Assembly (NCBI GenBank): GCA_045541135.1
Contig: JAZQIO010000015.1
Coordinates: forward strand, 1 to 52,087
Direction of reading: 5' to 3'
DNA from: CAZNKU01 sp045541135
GTDB taxonomy: Bacteria; Bacillota; Clostridia; Monoglobales; Firm-18
DNA: 52,087 nucleotides
Both the position numbers and the translations under genes were made by a program. The notes beneath the pieces are model-generated. The model was not told the origin of the DNA, ran no database searches, and saw only the letters and a program-made list of their open reading frames with translations. Shown here one piece after another: positions 1-7,699 of the stretch (within the stretch, counting starts at the first letter, position 1; every line of letters starts with the position of its first letter).

Positions 1-80
1 AGGGACTCTGAGCGAAAAGTCGCGAATATTCCCGACGGCTCAATTACAAACTAAGCTATTACTTTTTCTTACCGACAGAG

Positions 81-129
81 CCGACTTGAAGTTTTTTGGG
101 TACTTTTTCCAAAAAAAGTACCCCGTCGG
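81..129. repeat. Long hairpin, probable dispersed repeat
   Basis: The arms at 98-108 (GGGTACTTTTT) and 113-123 (AAAAAGTACCC) pair perfectly around a 4-nt loop. An outer CCGAC (81-85) and GTCGG (125-129) extend the dyad. No U-tract follows on either strand, so it is not an ordinary terminator. The rest of 1-80 shows no gene. Calling it a dispersed repeat is inference, since only one copy lies in this window. Confidence 0.45.
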
Positions 130-135
130 AGACAT

Positions 136-169
136 AAAAAAAGATAGCAATTATATTGTAATTACTATC
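136..169 (-). terminator. Terminator of the lgt operon
   Basis: An 11-bp stem (143-153 with 159-169, one mismatch, 5-nt loop) is followed on the minus strand by seven U (136-142). It lies 24 bp past the lgt stop codon. Confidence 0.8.
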
Positions 170-192
170 CTTAACAGTACACCTCATAGGAA

Positions 193-978
193 CTACTGTT
201 TTTTGTCTTTTGGAATTATATATTTAACCGTTAAAAATCTTATTATACATACAATGATAATCACAATGCTTATCCATTGTGATGTTGAAATGTTGAATTC
301 GTACACACCGCGTATTTCGTCTCCCCTAAGCATTTCCGTACAAAAACGCATTGCTGAATAAAGTGCAAGGTATAAAAATACGGCATCAAATTTTCTGCGT
401 TTTTTGCGTAAAAAAGCCAATAGTATAAGCATTATTATTATGTCAAGAAATGCCTCTGTAAATTGAACAGGGAAATAACCTATCGATGAATCAAAAAAAG
501 GATACAACGGATGGTTATCGGGATAGTGTATGGCAAAGGGGCCGTAGTATTCAATGCCATAACAACAGCCTGCAAGGGCACAACCTATTCTGCCTAAAGC
601 GTGTCCCAATGGAATATAGGGAACAACGCTTGCCTCAAATACCGAAACATCAATTCTGAACATTTTTATTCCAAGCAGTGCACCTGCCACACCACCAAAA
701 AGAGCACCATAAAATACAACGCCTCCTTGCGTAAGAACAGAAAAATCACCTGATGCAAGCTCTTTTGGATAGGTTACCAGCATATAAAGAATATATCCTC
801 CAAACAGAGAAAGGAATAAAACTATGGCAGTAACCGCAAGCATATCATCCCACGGAAGAGGTTGGTATTTTCTTTTTGAACGTATAAGACTAAGAATAAA
901 AACAAGGGCAAAGCCTGCCAGCATACACATTCCGTATGAAGGCAACCTTACAGAAAAAATTTCTATAAATGGATACAT
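193..978 (-). CDS. lgt: Prolipoprotein diacylglyceryl transferase
   Basis: Membrane enzyme that moves a diacylglyceryl group from phosphatidylglycerol to the lipobox cysteine of prolipoproteins. The 261-aa product is strongly hydrophobic, with about seven predicted membrane segments. It carries the family signature GHALGRIGC followed by GCCYG around residues 129-141, a Cys-containing variant of the usual GRIGNF motif that I associate with clostridial homologues. The start is supported by AAAGGAG about 7 nt upstream. It is the last gene of a minus-strand operon, 11 nt after the YitT-family gene, and a terminator follows. I see no damage. A divergent Lgt paralogue with another role is possible, but lipoprotein maturation is the best reading. 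Confidence 0.88.
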   Translation of the reverse strand: MYPFIEIFSVRLPSYGMCMLAGFALVFILSLIRSKRKYQPLPWDDMLAVTAIVLFLSLFGGYILYMLVTYPKELASGDFSVLTQGGVVFYGALFGGVAGALLGIKMFRIDVSVFEASVVPYIPLGHALGRIGCALAGCCYGIEYYGPFAIHYPDNHPLYPFFDSSIGYFPVQFTEAFLDIIIMLILLAFLRKKRRKFDAVFLYLALYSAMRFCTEMLRGDEIRGVYEFNISTSQWISIVIIIVCIIRFLTVKYIIPKDKKQ

Positions 979-989
979 ATTTTTCTCCT

Positions 990-1826
990 TTAGTTATACA
1001 GATAAAATCCGTTTCCTTTTATTCTTTGCGATTCAGAAAATACAATAAATGCTTCACTATCTATTTCGAGTATTTTTCTTTGAAAGTCATGACTTTCACC
1101 TTCTTTGAGGGCACAGAAAAGCATTTTCTTTTCGTCCATTGTATATGCACCTACAACATCAATTATTGTTACACCTCTTGGTGATGTGGAAACAAGAAAT
1201 TTTGAAATTTCATCACCTTTTTCGGTTATGACAAATGCTATTCTGGAAACATTAAGCTGTGCTATAACAAAGTCTATTGCATAGCTTTGTATGAACAGTG
1301 CTAATGCACCGAAAAGTGTAAGTTCAATCTGTCTGAACACAATAAATGAAACAAATATTATAATTCCGTCTACTACAAGCAAAACCTTACCAATTGGTAA
1401 AGTGGGTAATGTTTTTTGTATCATTCTGCCTAAAATATCCGTACCGCCTGTAGATGCCTGTGCTGCAAAAGCTATGCCTATTCCAAGACCGTAAAGAGCA
1501 CCGCCTATAATTGTGGCAAGCATAGTGTTTTCTGTCTCAAATGGAATGTATGAGAACAACTGAATGAAAAGTGATATTAGTCCTGCACCTGCAAGTGTTT
1601 TTAAAATAAATTTTTTGCCCAGAAGCCCCAAACCCAAAATAAGAAGCAGAAGGTTTAGGATAATGTTACTGAGACCTGTAGGAATATGTAATGTGTGAAA
1701 TAGTATGGTTGCTATACCTGATACACCGCCGCCTACAATTTTGTTAGGTGTTAAAAACACACTTATTGCAAAGCCTGTAAGCATAGTGCCTAAAATTATG
1801 GCAAATATCGATTTTGTTTTTTTCAT
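990..1826 (-). CDS. YitT family membrane protein (DUF161 + DUF2179)
   Basis: The 278-aa protein has an N-terminal half of about five hydrophobic segments (residues ~5-190, the YitT/DUF161 membrane part) and a soluble C-terminal DUF2179-like domain (~195-275, beginning FVITEKGDEI and ending with a VFSESQ strand). Family members are common in Firmicutes in several paralogues. Their substrate is not established, so I give no transport function. A GAGGAG ribosome site precedes the ATG. It sits between the heparinase-like gene and lgt with 11-nt gaps on both sides, so the three are probably cotranscribed, although a functional link is not obvious. Confidence 0.85.
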   Translation of the reverse strand: MKKTKSIFAIILGTMLTGFAISVFLTPNKIVGGGVSGIATILFHTLHIPTGLSNIILNLLLLILGLGLLGKKFILKTLAGAGLISLFIQLFSYIPFETENTMLATIIGGALYGLGIGIAFAAQASTGGTDILGRMIQKTLPTLPIGKVLLVVDGIIIFVSFIVFRQIELTLFGALALFIQSYAIDFVIAQLNVSRIAFVITEKGDEISKFLVSTSPRGVTIIDVVGAYTMDEKKMLFCALKEGESHDFQRKILEIDSEAFIVFSESQRIKGNGFYLYN

Positions 1827-1837
1827 TTTTACTCCTC

Positions 1838-4393
1838 TTAAAATTCGTATTTTGTGCCGTCGTCAAAAATTACTGTGTTGATTGCCGTTGTTTTAACTTC
1901 TCCTAAATCAACATCTTTTTTACAATTATTAACGTGTGTAAAGTAAAAACCTTTACCATTAACTTCTGCACGGAATGCGTTTACATCCGGGTCAATTTCT
2001 ATTGATTTTACTTTAACATCGGCACTTTCGCCTTCTTTTAAAGGTATAATCAACGTGCTGTAAGTGCATTCGCCTTTACACTTCTTTGTAAGAACAGCTT
2101 TCTTGCTGTCTACAATAGTACCTTCACCCGGTGAATACTTTGTGTATTCAAAGTCTGCACTGTCTATTTTGCCTATTGGTACTATTATGACATTTGCACC
2201 TTCCTTAAAGTTACTGCGTATAATATTTGTATCTTTGTCTATGCTCATATTTGCTGATGGAGTCATATTCCATAACTGTGTAAAGGTAGTTTCCTTTTCA
2301 CAGTCCACGGGTTTTACATAGTCTGTTACAATCCAGAATTTGTGTTCTTTACAGAAAGTAACACTTCTGTTTTGTACGTCAACAGCAGCATTGTTTGAAC
2401 CGGAGTATTCACAGTAGTCAAATTTGTCGTTTGTATCAAATCCAAGCTGGTCGGCATCTTTACGTTCTGTATTTTCAACACCGTCTGCCATTACTATGTT
2501 ATGTGTTGATGATTTTGTCATATACTCAAAGGTATCACCTGTAAGCTGTGTGCCGTAGCCCTGGTCGGTTACAAGGTGTCTGCCATAAGCCATCATCACA
2601 AGAGAAAATACGTCATTGTGTCCGTGTGATGCTTCACGTTTTCCTGTAACAACCATTGCCAGAGCATTTCTCGACCAATCTGTTTTCATATATGTTCTGC
2701 GGTTTACAGGCTGATTAAAGGTTGTAAAGTCAGGAAGCTTGCCTTCCTTGCCGTCTGTTATAATATACTTTATTTCCTCATCATTCTTTAAAAGGTCTCC
2801 GCACAGGTCATACCATACTTTGAATATATATGTAAGATCTTTGTATGCGTATGTAGAGTCGGCTATATTATAGTCACCTCTTGTGGGACTTAAGGTATAG
2901 TAGAATGTTTTTATGAGTCTGTATAAAATTTCATTTGAGTTTTCTGAGAAAGGAAGGGGTTCTTTTGTTACATTATAGATGTTGTATACATCAGTAATTG
3001 TACTCAAAAGTGTGTGGTGGTAATTCTGTGAAAGCTCTATGCATGAATAGTCGGAATTCATAAATACCGATATGAGCCTGTCATTTTCCTTGACTGTTTT
3101 TTCAAACCATTCGTCACGAACCTTCAGCTCGCTGAAATATCCCATTACGCTGTAAACGCCTTCCGTTGCATATGAACCCCAGTTGTTTGTTGCCTTTCCG
3201 TAGTAAACCTCCACAAGGTACTTTGCCACTTTATAAAAGTTTTTCACAAGACCTGTAAAGCGGTCAGGTGTCATGTGCTTTGAACCTATAACCTTCATAA
3301 GGTCGGAAAGGTGATTGTCACAATATCTGCCCATATCAAGCTCGTTGTTAACCTCACGGTCGGAACCTACGAAATGCACCATACCCATTGCATTTCTTAT
3401 AAAAGTATAGGCATATTTTTCATCTTTTGTATCAGCATAAATCTGCGCAATAGGTGAAAACTCATATGCACGGTGGAAAAAGCATATTTTACCCTTATTA
3501 AAAGGAATGTAGCTTGTTATGAAATCCCATGTGTTTGTATCACTGCATGAGAACAAAAGCTCGTCTGTTACATTAGCCCAGCAATGGGTTTTCTCATCCC
3601 AGCTTGCTTCATATTCGTTATATACGAAAATTTCTTTTTCGCCTGATTTTGTTTTACCGTATACATTAAGTGTTACGGAAGAAACCTCATCACCCTGCTT
3701 TAAAAAACCAAGGTCAAAAACAAGATAAACGCGCTTCATTTCTTCGTCGTGGTTGTGGTATATGCCGCTTTCCTGAACCTCAAAAACTTCCTGATTGCTG
3801 AAGTTTTCCTTAGCCTTGTCACCAGCCACAAGCATAGTATCCTTGTGACATTCAACCTTAATCTTTTCACCGTTTACAACAAGTTCAAGGTAAGGAACGT
3901 GGTCAGATTTTCTTGAATTTATGTATGCCGGATTAAGCTCCTTGTCAACAGACATAAGGATATATTCAATATCCTTATGTGTGCCGAAAATGTGTCTTTC
4001 CATAGAATATGTAACATCTATATTGTACCATTTTTCTTCTTCGCACATATTGAAAAAGCCCATAGCATGACCGTTCATTGTGTTTACACAATAAACATTT
4101 TTTTCTAAAACTTCAGCACAAAGTTCAAGACGCTTTCTGTTATCTCCGACCCTTTTGTATCGTGGAAGCTTTGCATCTTTAAACTTGTTTCTGTAATATT
4201 TTAGAAGTTCTTCCTTTGCAAGAGCATAGTTGTTGTTATTCTTAACAGCAGAAATTACCCCCGCAAGTTCCTTTGAATATTTGTCATAATCAAATATACC
4301 CTCAAAGCTCCATTCACTTTTTACGGCATTCCATTCGCCGAAAAAATCTCTGTCTAAAACCCTGTGTGGATCATTGTAAATTGTATATCGCAT
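1838..4393 (-). CDS. Heparinase II/III-like polysaccharide lyase
   Basis: The 851-aa protein has an N-terminal helical part. A beta-rich DNRLRE/CBM-like segment follows at roughly residues 165-310 (contains VYLVFDLGFL and SWDEKTHCW). An alpha-toroid follows, and the C-terminal heparinase II/III-like beta domain carries the motif REASHGHND and then AYGRHLVTDQGYG. The family cleaves uronic-acid polysaccharides by elimination; the actual substrate cannot be read from sequence. An upstream in-frame ATG (4408) overlaps the Shine-Dalgarno, so I use the ATG at 4393, which has GGAGTG 8 nt upstream. No signal peptide is visible, so it is probably cytosolic and acts on imported oligosaccharides. It is first in an operon with the YitT gene and lgt, driven by a consensus promoter. 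Confidence 0.8.
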   Translation of the reverse strand: MRYTIYNDPHRVLDRDFFGEWNAVKSEWSFEGIFDYDKYSKELAGVISAVKNNNNYALAKEELLKYYRNKFKDAKLPRYKRVGDNRKRLELCAEVLEKNVYCVNTMNGHAMGFFNMCEEEKWYNIDVTYSMERHIFGTHKDIEYILMSVDKELNPAYINSRKSDHVPYLELVVNGEKIKVECHKDTMLVAGDKAKENFSNQEVFEVQESGIYHNHDEEMKRVYLVFDLGFLKQGDEVSSVTLNVYGKTKSGEKEIFVYNEYEASWDEKTHCWANVTDELLFSCSDTNTWDFITSYIPFNKGKICFFHRAYEFSPIAQIYADTKDEKYAYTFIRNAMGMVHFVGSDREVNNELDMGRYCDNHLSDLMKVIGSKHMTPDRFTGLVKNFYKVAKYLVEVYYGKATNNWGSYATEGVYSVMGYFSELKVRDEWFEKTVKENDRLISVFMNSDYSCIELSQNYHHTLLSTITDVYNIYNVTKEPLPFSENSNEILYRLIKTFYYTLSPTRGDYNIADSTYAYKDLTYIFKVWYDLCGDLLKNDEEIKYIITDGKEGKLPDFTTFNQPVNRRTYMKTDWSRNALAMVVTGKREASHGHNDVFSLVMMAYGRHLVTDQGYGTQLTGDTFEYMTKSSTHNIVMADGVENTERKDADQLGFDTNDKFDYCEYSGSNNAAVDVQNRSVTFCKEHKFWIVTDYVKPVDCEKETTFTQLWNMTPSANMSIDKDTNIIRSNFKEGANVIIVPIGKIDSADFEYTKYSPGEGTIVDSKKAVLTKKCKGECTYSTLIIPLKEGESADVKVKSIEIDPDVNAFRAEVNGKGFYFTHVNNCKKDVDLGEVKTTAINTVIFDDGTKYEF

Positions 4394-4425
4394 AAAATCA
4401 CACTCCATATAATCATACTAAATAT

Positions 4426-4454
4426 ATTATACAATAAAACATTCTATATTTCAA
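4426..4454 (-). promoter_or_regulatory. Sigma-A promoter of heparinase-YitT-lgt operon
   Basis: On the minus strand, -35 TTGAAA (4449-4454), a 17-nt spacer and -10 TATAAT (4426-4431) lie about 35 nt upstream of the start at 4393. Confidence 0.8.
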
Positions 4455-4472
4455 TGTTTTTGAGAAAAAAAT

Positions 4473-4494
4473 AAAAACCGCCAAGGCGGTTTTT
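4473..4494 (-). terminator. Terminator after the copper-amine-oxidase-domain gene
   Basis: A perfect 10-bp stem, AAAAACCGCC / GGCGGTTTTT with a 2-nt loop, ends in U residues on the minus strand just past the stop at 4500. Confidence 0.85.
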
Positions 4495-4499
4495 AAAAT

Positions 4500-5543
4500 T
4501 TATTTTATCTGCTTGTCTATTGCACTTAAAAAAGATTTTTTATCCATATCAATTAAGCCAATAGAACCTCTGCCACCTTTTTCAAATACTTCGCATAAAA
4601 AGTATTTGTCATTTGTCATAAAGTCTGTTTCGGCAGTAAAATATCTTAATTTGTTGTCGTTATCAACGATTATTCCGATGTATTTACACGGAACCGTCAT
4701 AGAGGGCACAGCTTCTTTAAATTCAAGAAGAAATACAGATTTGCCTGACGGTGTATTTTCAAAGTCCATTGAAAAGAAGTTTTTGTACATATATCCTGAT
4801 TTTTCAACCAATTCTATGTACCCGTCTAAAAATTCTTCATCGGACACAATATCGTCAAAGTTATATTCGCTGTCTGAACTCATTTGGATGTTTATGACTG
4901 CATCTGCAACATTTGCCCACCATGCGTAGTCAACAGCTTCTCTTATGTATGAAGTTTTTCCTTTGATGGATGCCTTTATTTCATCGTTGAAAATCATGCT
5001 TGGAAGAACATATTGTTCAAAGCTGTAGCGTATTCCGGTGATAGATTGGTCAAGCTTTTCTCTGTCTGCTTCGGAAAGTTGGTTGAAATCATATTTTTTG
5101 GGAGCTTCAACTTCTTTTGTGGTTATAATAACCTTCCAATTTTCTTGGTCCCAATCTACTTTTGCGCCCATGCCTTCGGAAACCGCACGTGCCGGAACAA
5201 GTGTTCTGCCGTTAATTAGTCTTGCAGGTACGTCAAGTTCGATAACCTCATCATTTTTGTAAAGTTTCATATCATCAATGGTGATTTTTATGGTTAAATC
5301 ATCTTTTACGGCAATAGCTGTAAAGGTGTCATTGTCCCAGTTTACCGTTGCACCAAGTGCCTCAAAAATAACACGCATGGGAACTAAAGTTCTGCCACTT
5401 TCCAATGTGGGCTCAACATCAAAAGTAAGCTGCTCTCCATCTAAAAATACGGTTATGGGCTTTTGGTCTGCAAATGTAACGAAACTCATTGACATTATAA
5501 AGATGACTAAAATTGCCGTAATTTTAGAAAATGTTTTTCTCAT
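4500..5543 (-). CDS. Secreted protein with copper amine oxidase N-terminal-like domain
   Basis: The 347-aa protein begins with a signal peptide (MRKTF, then a hydrophobic run ending near VTFADQ). Residues ~27-145 hold a tandem pair of copper-amine-oxidase-N-like units, each with the typical sequence GRTLVPMR or GRTLVPAR followed by GA(K/T)V(N/D)WD. This domain is widespread on Gram-positive surface proteins and is thought to bind the wall or to dimerise; it is not itself an oxidase. The C-terminal ~200 residues (from the KKYDFNQLSEADRE segment) match nothing I recognise. I choose the ATG at 5543 over the GTG at 5552 because AAAGGGTG is then correctly spaced. Its promoter lies inside a terminator-like hairpin (see separate entry). 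Confidence 0.8.
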   Translation of the reverse strand: MRKTFSKITAILVIFIMSMSFVTFADQKPITVFLDGEQLTFDVEPTLESGRTLVPMRVIFEALGATVNWDNDTFTAIAVKDDLTIKITIDDMKLYKNDEVIELDVPARLINGRTLVPARAVSEGMGAKVDWDQENWKVIITTKEVEAPKKYDFNQLSEADREKLDQSITGIRYSFEQYVLPSMIFNDEIKASIKGKTSYIREAVDYAWWANVADAVINIQMSSDSEYNFDDIVSDEEFLDGYIELVEKSGYMYKNFFSMDFENTPSGKSVFLLEFKEAVPSMTVPCKYIGIIVDNDNKLRYFTAETDFMTNDKYFLCEVFEKGGRGSIGLIDMDKKSFLSAIDKQIK

Positions 5544-5599
5544 AAAAAACACCCTTTCGTATTTGTTATATAAATTATATCAAATACAGTAAAGGGTGT
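5544..5599 (-). terminator. Terminator-like hairpin upstream of 4500-5543, with nested promoter
   Basis: Reading the minus strand from the GH16 stop, ACACCCTTT (5591-5599) pairs with AAAGGGTGT (5549-5557), and GTATTTG (5581-5587) pairs with CAAATAC (5559-5565). Six U follow (5544-5549) and the ATG comes directly after them. The 3' arm is also the ribosome-binding site of the next gene. Read-through RNA from GH16 would thus be terminated or have this site masked, while RNA started in the loop lacks the 5' arm. Confidence 0.6.
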
Positions 5600-5602
5600 C
5601 AA
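5574..5602 (-). promoter_or_regulatory. Consensus sigma-A promoter nested in a hairpin
   Basis: TTGACA (5597-5602), a 17-nt spacer and TATAAT (5574-5579) on the minus strand, both hexamers perfect. The expected transcript start lies in the hairpin loop, near 5567. Confidence 0.85.
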
Positions 5603-5606
5603 TCAG

Positions 5607-6434
5607 TTATTTTTTTATATCAAATACTCTTACGTAATCCACTACAAATTCATCATTGCCGATAAGGTCATAAGCCTCTTTAACAGGCTGATGGTCTTCA
5701 TAACGGTATCCTTTAATCTCTGTAGTTATAAGTATAAATTCGGGACGGTGTGAAACTGAATGGTCAATACGTCCGTCCTCTTTGCCGTCAACATAGAAGG
5801 TGTAACCGTTTTCGTCCCACAAAACGCCGTAGCGGTGGAATTCATCGGGATTGTCTATCATACAGTCGCCGCCTGCCTGGTTGTGCTTCATATCAAGACC
5901 GTAGCCGCCTGTGAAAACATGGTGATGATTTACCAAGCCCGGTTTGAAGCATTCCATAACGTCAATTTCTACGCCTGTTTCGCCTACGTCCAATGATGCA
6001 CCGATGGTAGGTGACTGAATCCAGAATGCACTCCACCAGCCTTCCATCTTCTGCATTTTACAACGGCATTCAAAGTAACCGTATTTTTTTGTATATTTAT
6101 TTTCCTTGAGCTTACCTATTGGCCACTGAAGATGTGCGTTCTGGAATTTTGTCTTTTCAACAGGAGCATCCATAAAGTTATAACCTGTCTGCAACTGTGA
6201 AGAAACCGGTCTGCCGTCTTCATCAATAACTTTAAAAACCACGTTGCCCTTACCGTCAAGATAAACGCCCTTGTCTGTCCATGCCGGCCACTCCAAGCCC
6301 ATCATAGACATTCTAAAATCCCACTTTGATGTGTCAAGCTCTGTGCCGTCAAATTCATCACTCCATACAAGTTCTAAATCCACACCGTCGGGAAGTACGC
6401 TGTGTTCATGCCCTTCAACTTCATAAATTTTCAT
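5607..6434 (-). CDS. Glycoside hydrolase family 16 (beta-glucanase-like)
   Basis: The 275-aa protein carries the family 16 active-site motif E-I-D-V-M-E at residues 156-161: E156 as nucleophile, D158 as assisting residue and E161 as acid/base by family knowledge. A strand with YGYFECRCKM precedes it and a W-rich segment (GWWSAFWIQS) lies just before it. GH16 enzymes cut beta-1,3/1,4-glucans or galactans; the subfamily cannot be fixed here. The start at 6434 follows GGAGGAA; an upstream extension in the same frame has no ribosome site. There is no signal peptide, which is unusual for GH16 and suggests cytosolic action on imported oligosaccharides. It is followed by the terminator/promoter hairpin of the next gene. 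Confidence 0.85.
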   Translation of the reverse strand: MKIYEVEGHEHSVLPDGVDLELVWSDEFDGTELDTSKWDFRMSMMGLEWPAWTDKGVYLDGKGNVVFKVIDEDGRPVSSQLQTGYNFMDAPVEKTKFQNAHLQWPIGKLKENKYTKKYGYFECRCKMQKMEGWWSAFWIQSPTIGASLDVGETGVEIDVMECFKPGLVNHHHVFTGGYGLDMKHNQAGGDCMIDNPDEFHRYGVLWDENGYTFYVDGKEDGRIDHSVSHRPEFILITTEIKGYRYEDHQPVKEAYDLIGNDEFVVDYVRVFDIKK

Positions 6435-6531
6435 ATTTATTCCTCCACAAATAATTTTGTTATTTGTATTATATACGGGAATATGAGCGTTTTGTTTTAA
6501 AATATAAATCATTTTTTTAGAAATCTTATTA

Positions 6532-6562
6532 TAAAAAAGAAAAGCCAAGGATTGGCTTTTCT
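6532..6562 (-). terminator. Terminator of the esterase gene
   Basis: An 11-bp stem AGAAAAGCCAA / TTGGCTTTTCT with a 3-nt loop (6538-6562) is followed on the minus strand by a U-rich run. Confidence 0.8.
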
Positions 6563-6572
6563 ACATTCGCTA

Positions 6573-7394
6573 TCAATTAATATACCATTCAAGATAATCA
6601 AACCATTTAAGCAACAAATCAGCCCACTGTGCAATGTGAAGCTCCATTTTGTCTGACTTTGGTGTTAAACCGTAACCGTGTTTGCCGTCCGGGAATATGT
6701 GAACTTCTGCATTTATTCCTTTTTTGTTAAGCTCCTTTGCATATTCAAGACTGTGTTCTATACTTACAAGCTTATCACCGCAGGTATGCCATATAAATGC
6801 CTGTGGTGTTTTTTCATTAACCAAAAGGTTGGGACTAAGTTTTTTACGTGCATCCAAGTCCTGTGTTTCTTCATAAACATCACCGATTAAATTGTTTGTA
6901 CACCCGAAGTGTGTAATTTCAGGGCTGTAAAGAATTATTTCAGCATAGCAAAGAATCTGTGCATTAGGCAAAAATTCTTCCTTGTCAATTTCATCAGCAC
7001 CCTCAAAGTCAATAGGCTCCATATATGTTGAAATAAGTGCAGAAAGGTGACCGCCCGCAGATGAGCCCATAACCGCAACCTTATTTTTATCTATGCCGTA
7101 TTTTTCAGCATAATATCTTACAAAGCGTACTCCGCGTCTTGCATCTAAAAGCGGAAGAGGAAAACGATGTGGTTTAACACGGTATTCTATAACAAATGCG
7201 GAAATACCGTTTTCAGCCAGAAATTCTGCATAGCCTTTACCTTCATGAACTGCTCTGTGATGATAACCTCCGCCCGGGAAAATAACTACGGCGGCATCTG
7301 ACTTTTTAACTTCAGGCTTGTAATATGTGATAGTGGGAACTTCTTCACATAATCCCGGTGTGTTTTTCCATAAATTTAATGTTTCAGTATACAT
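6573..7394 (-). CDS. Alpha/beta hydrolase, acetyl-xylan-esterase-like
   Basis: The 273-aa alpha/beta hydrolase has an oxyanion segment FPGGGYHHRA near residue 40, the nucleophile elbow GSSAGG with Ser112, a probable Asp in TCGDKLV and a catalytic His in KHGYGL. This pattern fits the BD-FAE/Axe esterases that remove acetyl or feruloyl groups from plant polysaccharides. There is no signal peptide, so a cytosolic role on imported oligosaccharides is likely. The ATG is preceded by AGGAGG, and the gene has its own promoter and terminator. The neighbouring GH16 supports a carbohydrate role, but a peptidase-like or general carboxylesterase cannot be excluded. Confidence 0.78.
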   Translation of the reverse strand: MYTETLNLWKNTPGLCEEVPTITYYKPEVKKSDAAVVIFPGGGYHHRAVHEGKGYAEFLAENGISAFVIEYRVKPHRFPLPLLDARRGVRFVRYYAEKYGIDKNKVAVMGSSAGGHLSALISTYMEPIDFEGADEIDKEEFLPNAQILCYAEIILYSPEITHFGCTNNLIGDVYEETQDLDARKKLSPNLLVNEKTPQAFIWHTCGDKLVSIEHSLEYAKELNKKGINAEVHIFPDGKHGYGLTPKSDKMELHIAQWADLLLKWFDYLEWYIN

Positions 7395-7421
7395 ATTGAT
7401 AACCTCCTGTCAATTAAGTAA

Positions 7422-7450
7422 ATAGTACACCTAAAATATACCGGTGTCAA
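7422..7450 (-). promoter_or_regulatory. Promoter of the esterase gene
   Basis: Minus strand: TTGACA (7445-7450), 17-nt spacer, TACTAT (7422-7427), 28 nt upstream of the ATG. Confidence 0.75.
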
Positions 7451-7451
7451 T

Positions 7452-7481
7452 AAAAAAACCTGCCGTACAAACGACAGGTTT
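7452..7481 (-). terminator. Terminator of tRNA-Gly
   Basis: The stem AAACCTG (7456-7462) / CAGGTTT (7475-7481) is followed on the minus strand by a U run (7452-7458), directly after the tRNA 3' end. Confidence 0.75.
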
Positions 7482-7482
7482 A

Positions 7483-7557
7483 TGGAGCGGAAGACGAGAT
7501 TCGAACTCGCGACGTTCACCTTGGCAAGGTGACGCTCTACCACTGAGCCACTCCCGC
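7483..7557 (-). tRNA. tRNA-Gly (anticodon GCC)
   Basis: The 75-nt minus-strand sequence folds as a cloverleaf. The 7-bp acceptor stem is GCGGGAG / CTTCCGC, the D-loop contains AGTGGTAGAG, the anticodon loop TTGCCAA gives anticodon GCC (7523-7525), and the T-loop is GTTCGAATC. The 3' CCA is encoded (7483-7485). It has its own promoter and terminator and is divergent from typA. Confidence 0.97.
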
Positions 7558-7570
7558 ATCTGCAAGAAGT

Positions 7571-7599
7571 ATTATATACTAAAAATTTTTATTTGTCAA
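7571..7599 (-). promoter_or_regulatory. Promoter of tRNA-Gly
   Basis: Minus strand: perfect TTGACA (7594-7599), 17-nt spacer, perfect TATAAT (7571-7576), ending 13 nt before the tRNA 5' end. Confidence 0.9.
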
Positions 7600-7602
7600 G
7601 TG

Positions 7603-7631
7603 TTGAAAACATTTTAATTTTGTGATATAAT
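7603..7631 (+). promoter_or_regulatory. Promoter of typA
   Basis: Plus strand: TTGAAA (7603-7608), 17-nt spacer, TATAAT (7626-7631). Its -35 lies only 3 bp from the -35 of the divergent tRNA-Gly promoter. Confidence 0.85.
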
Positions 7632-7699
7632 AATACGGTTAAATGGAGTATTATGTAAAAATATAGTTTTTTGGCTTTTAAGAAAGAGGGAATTTTAAA

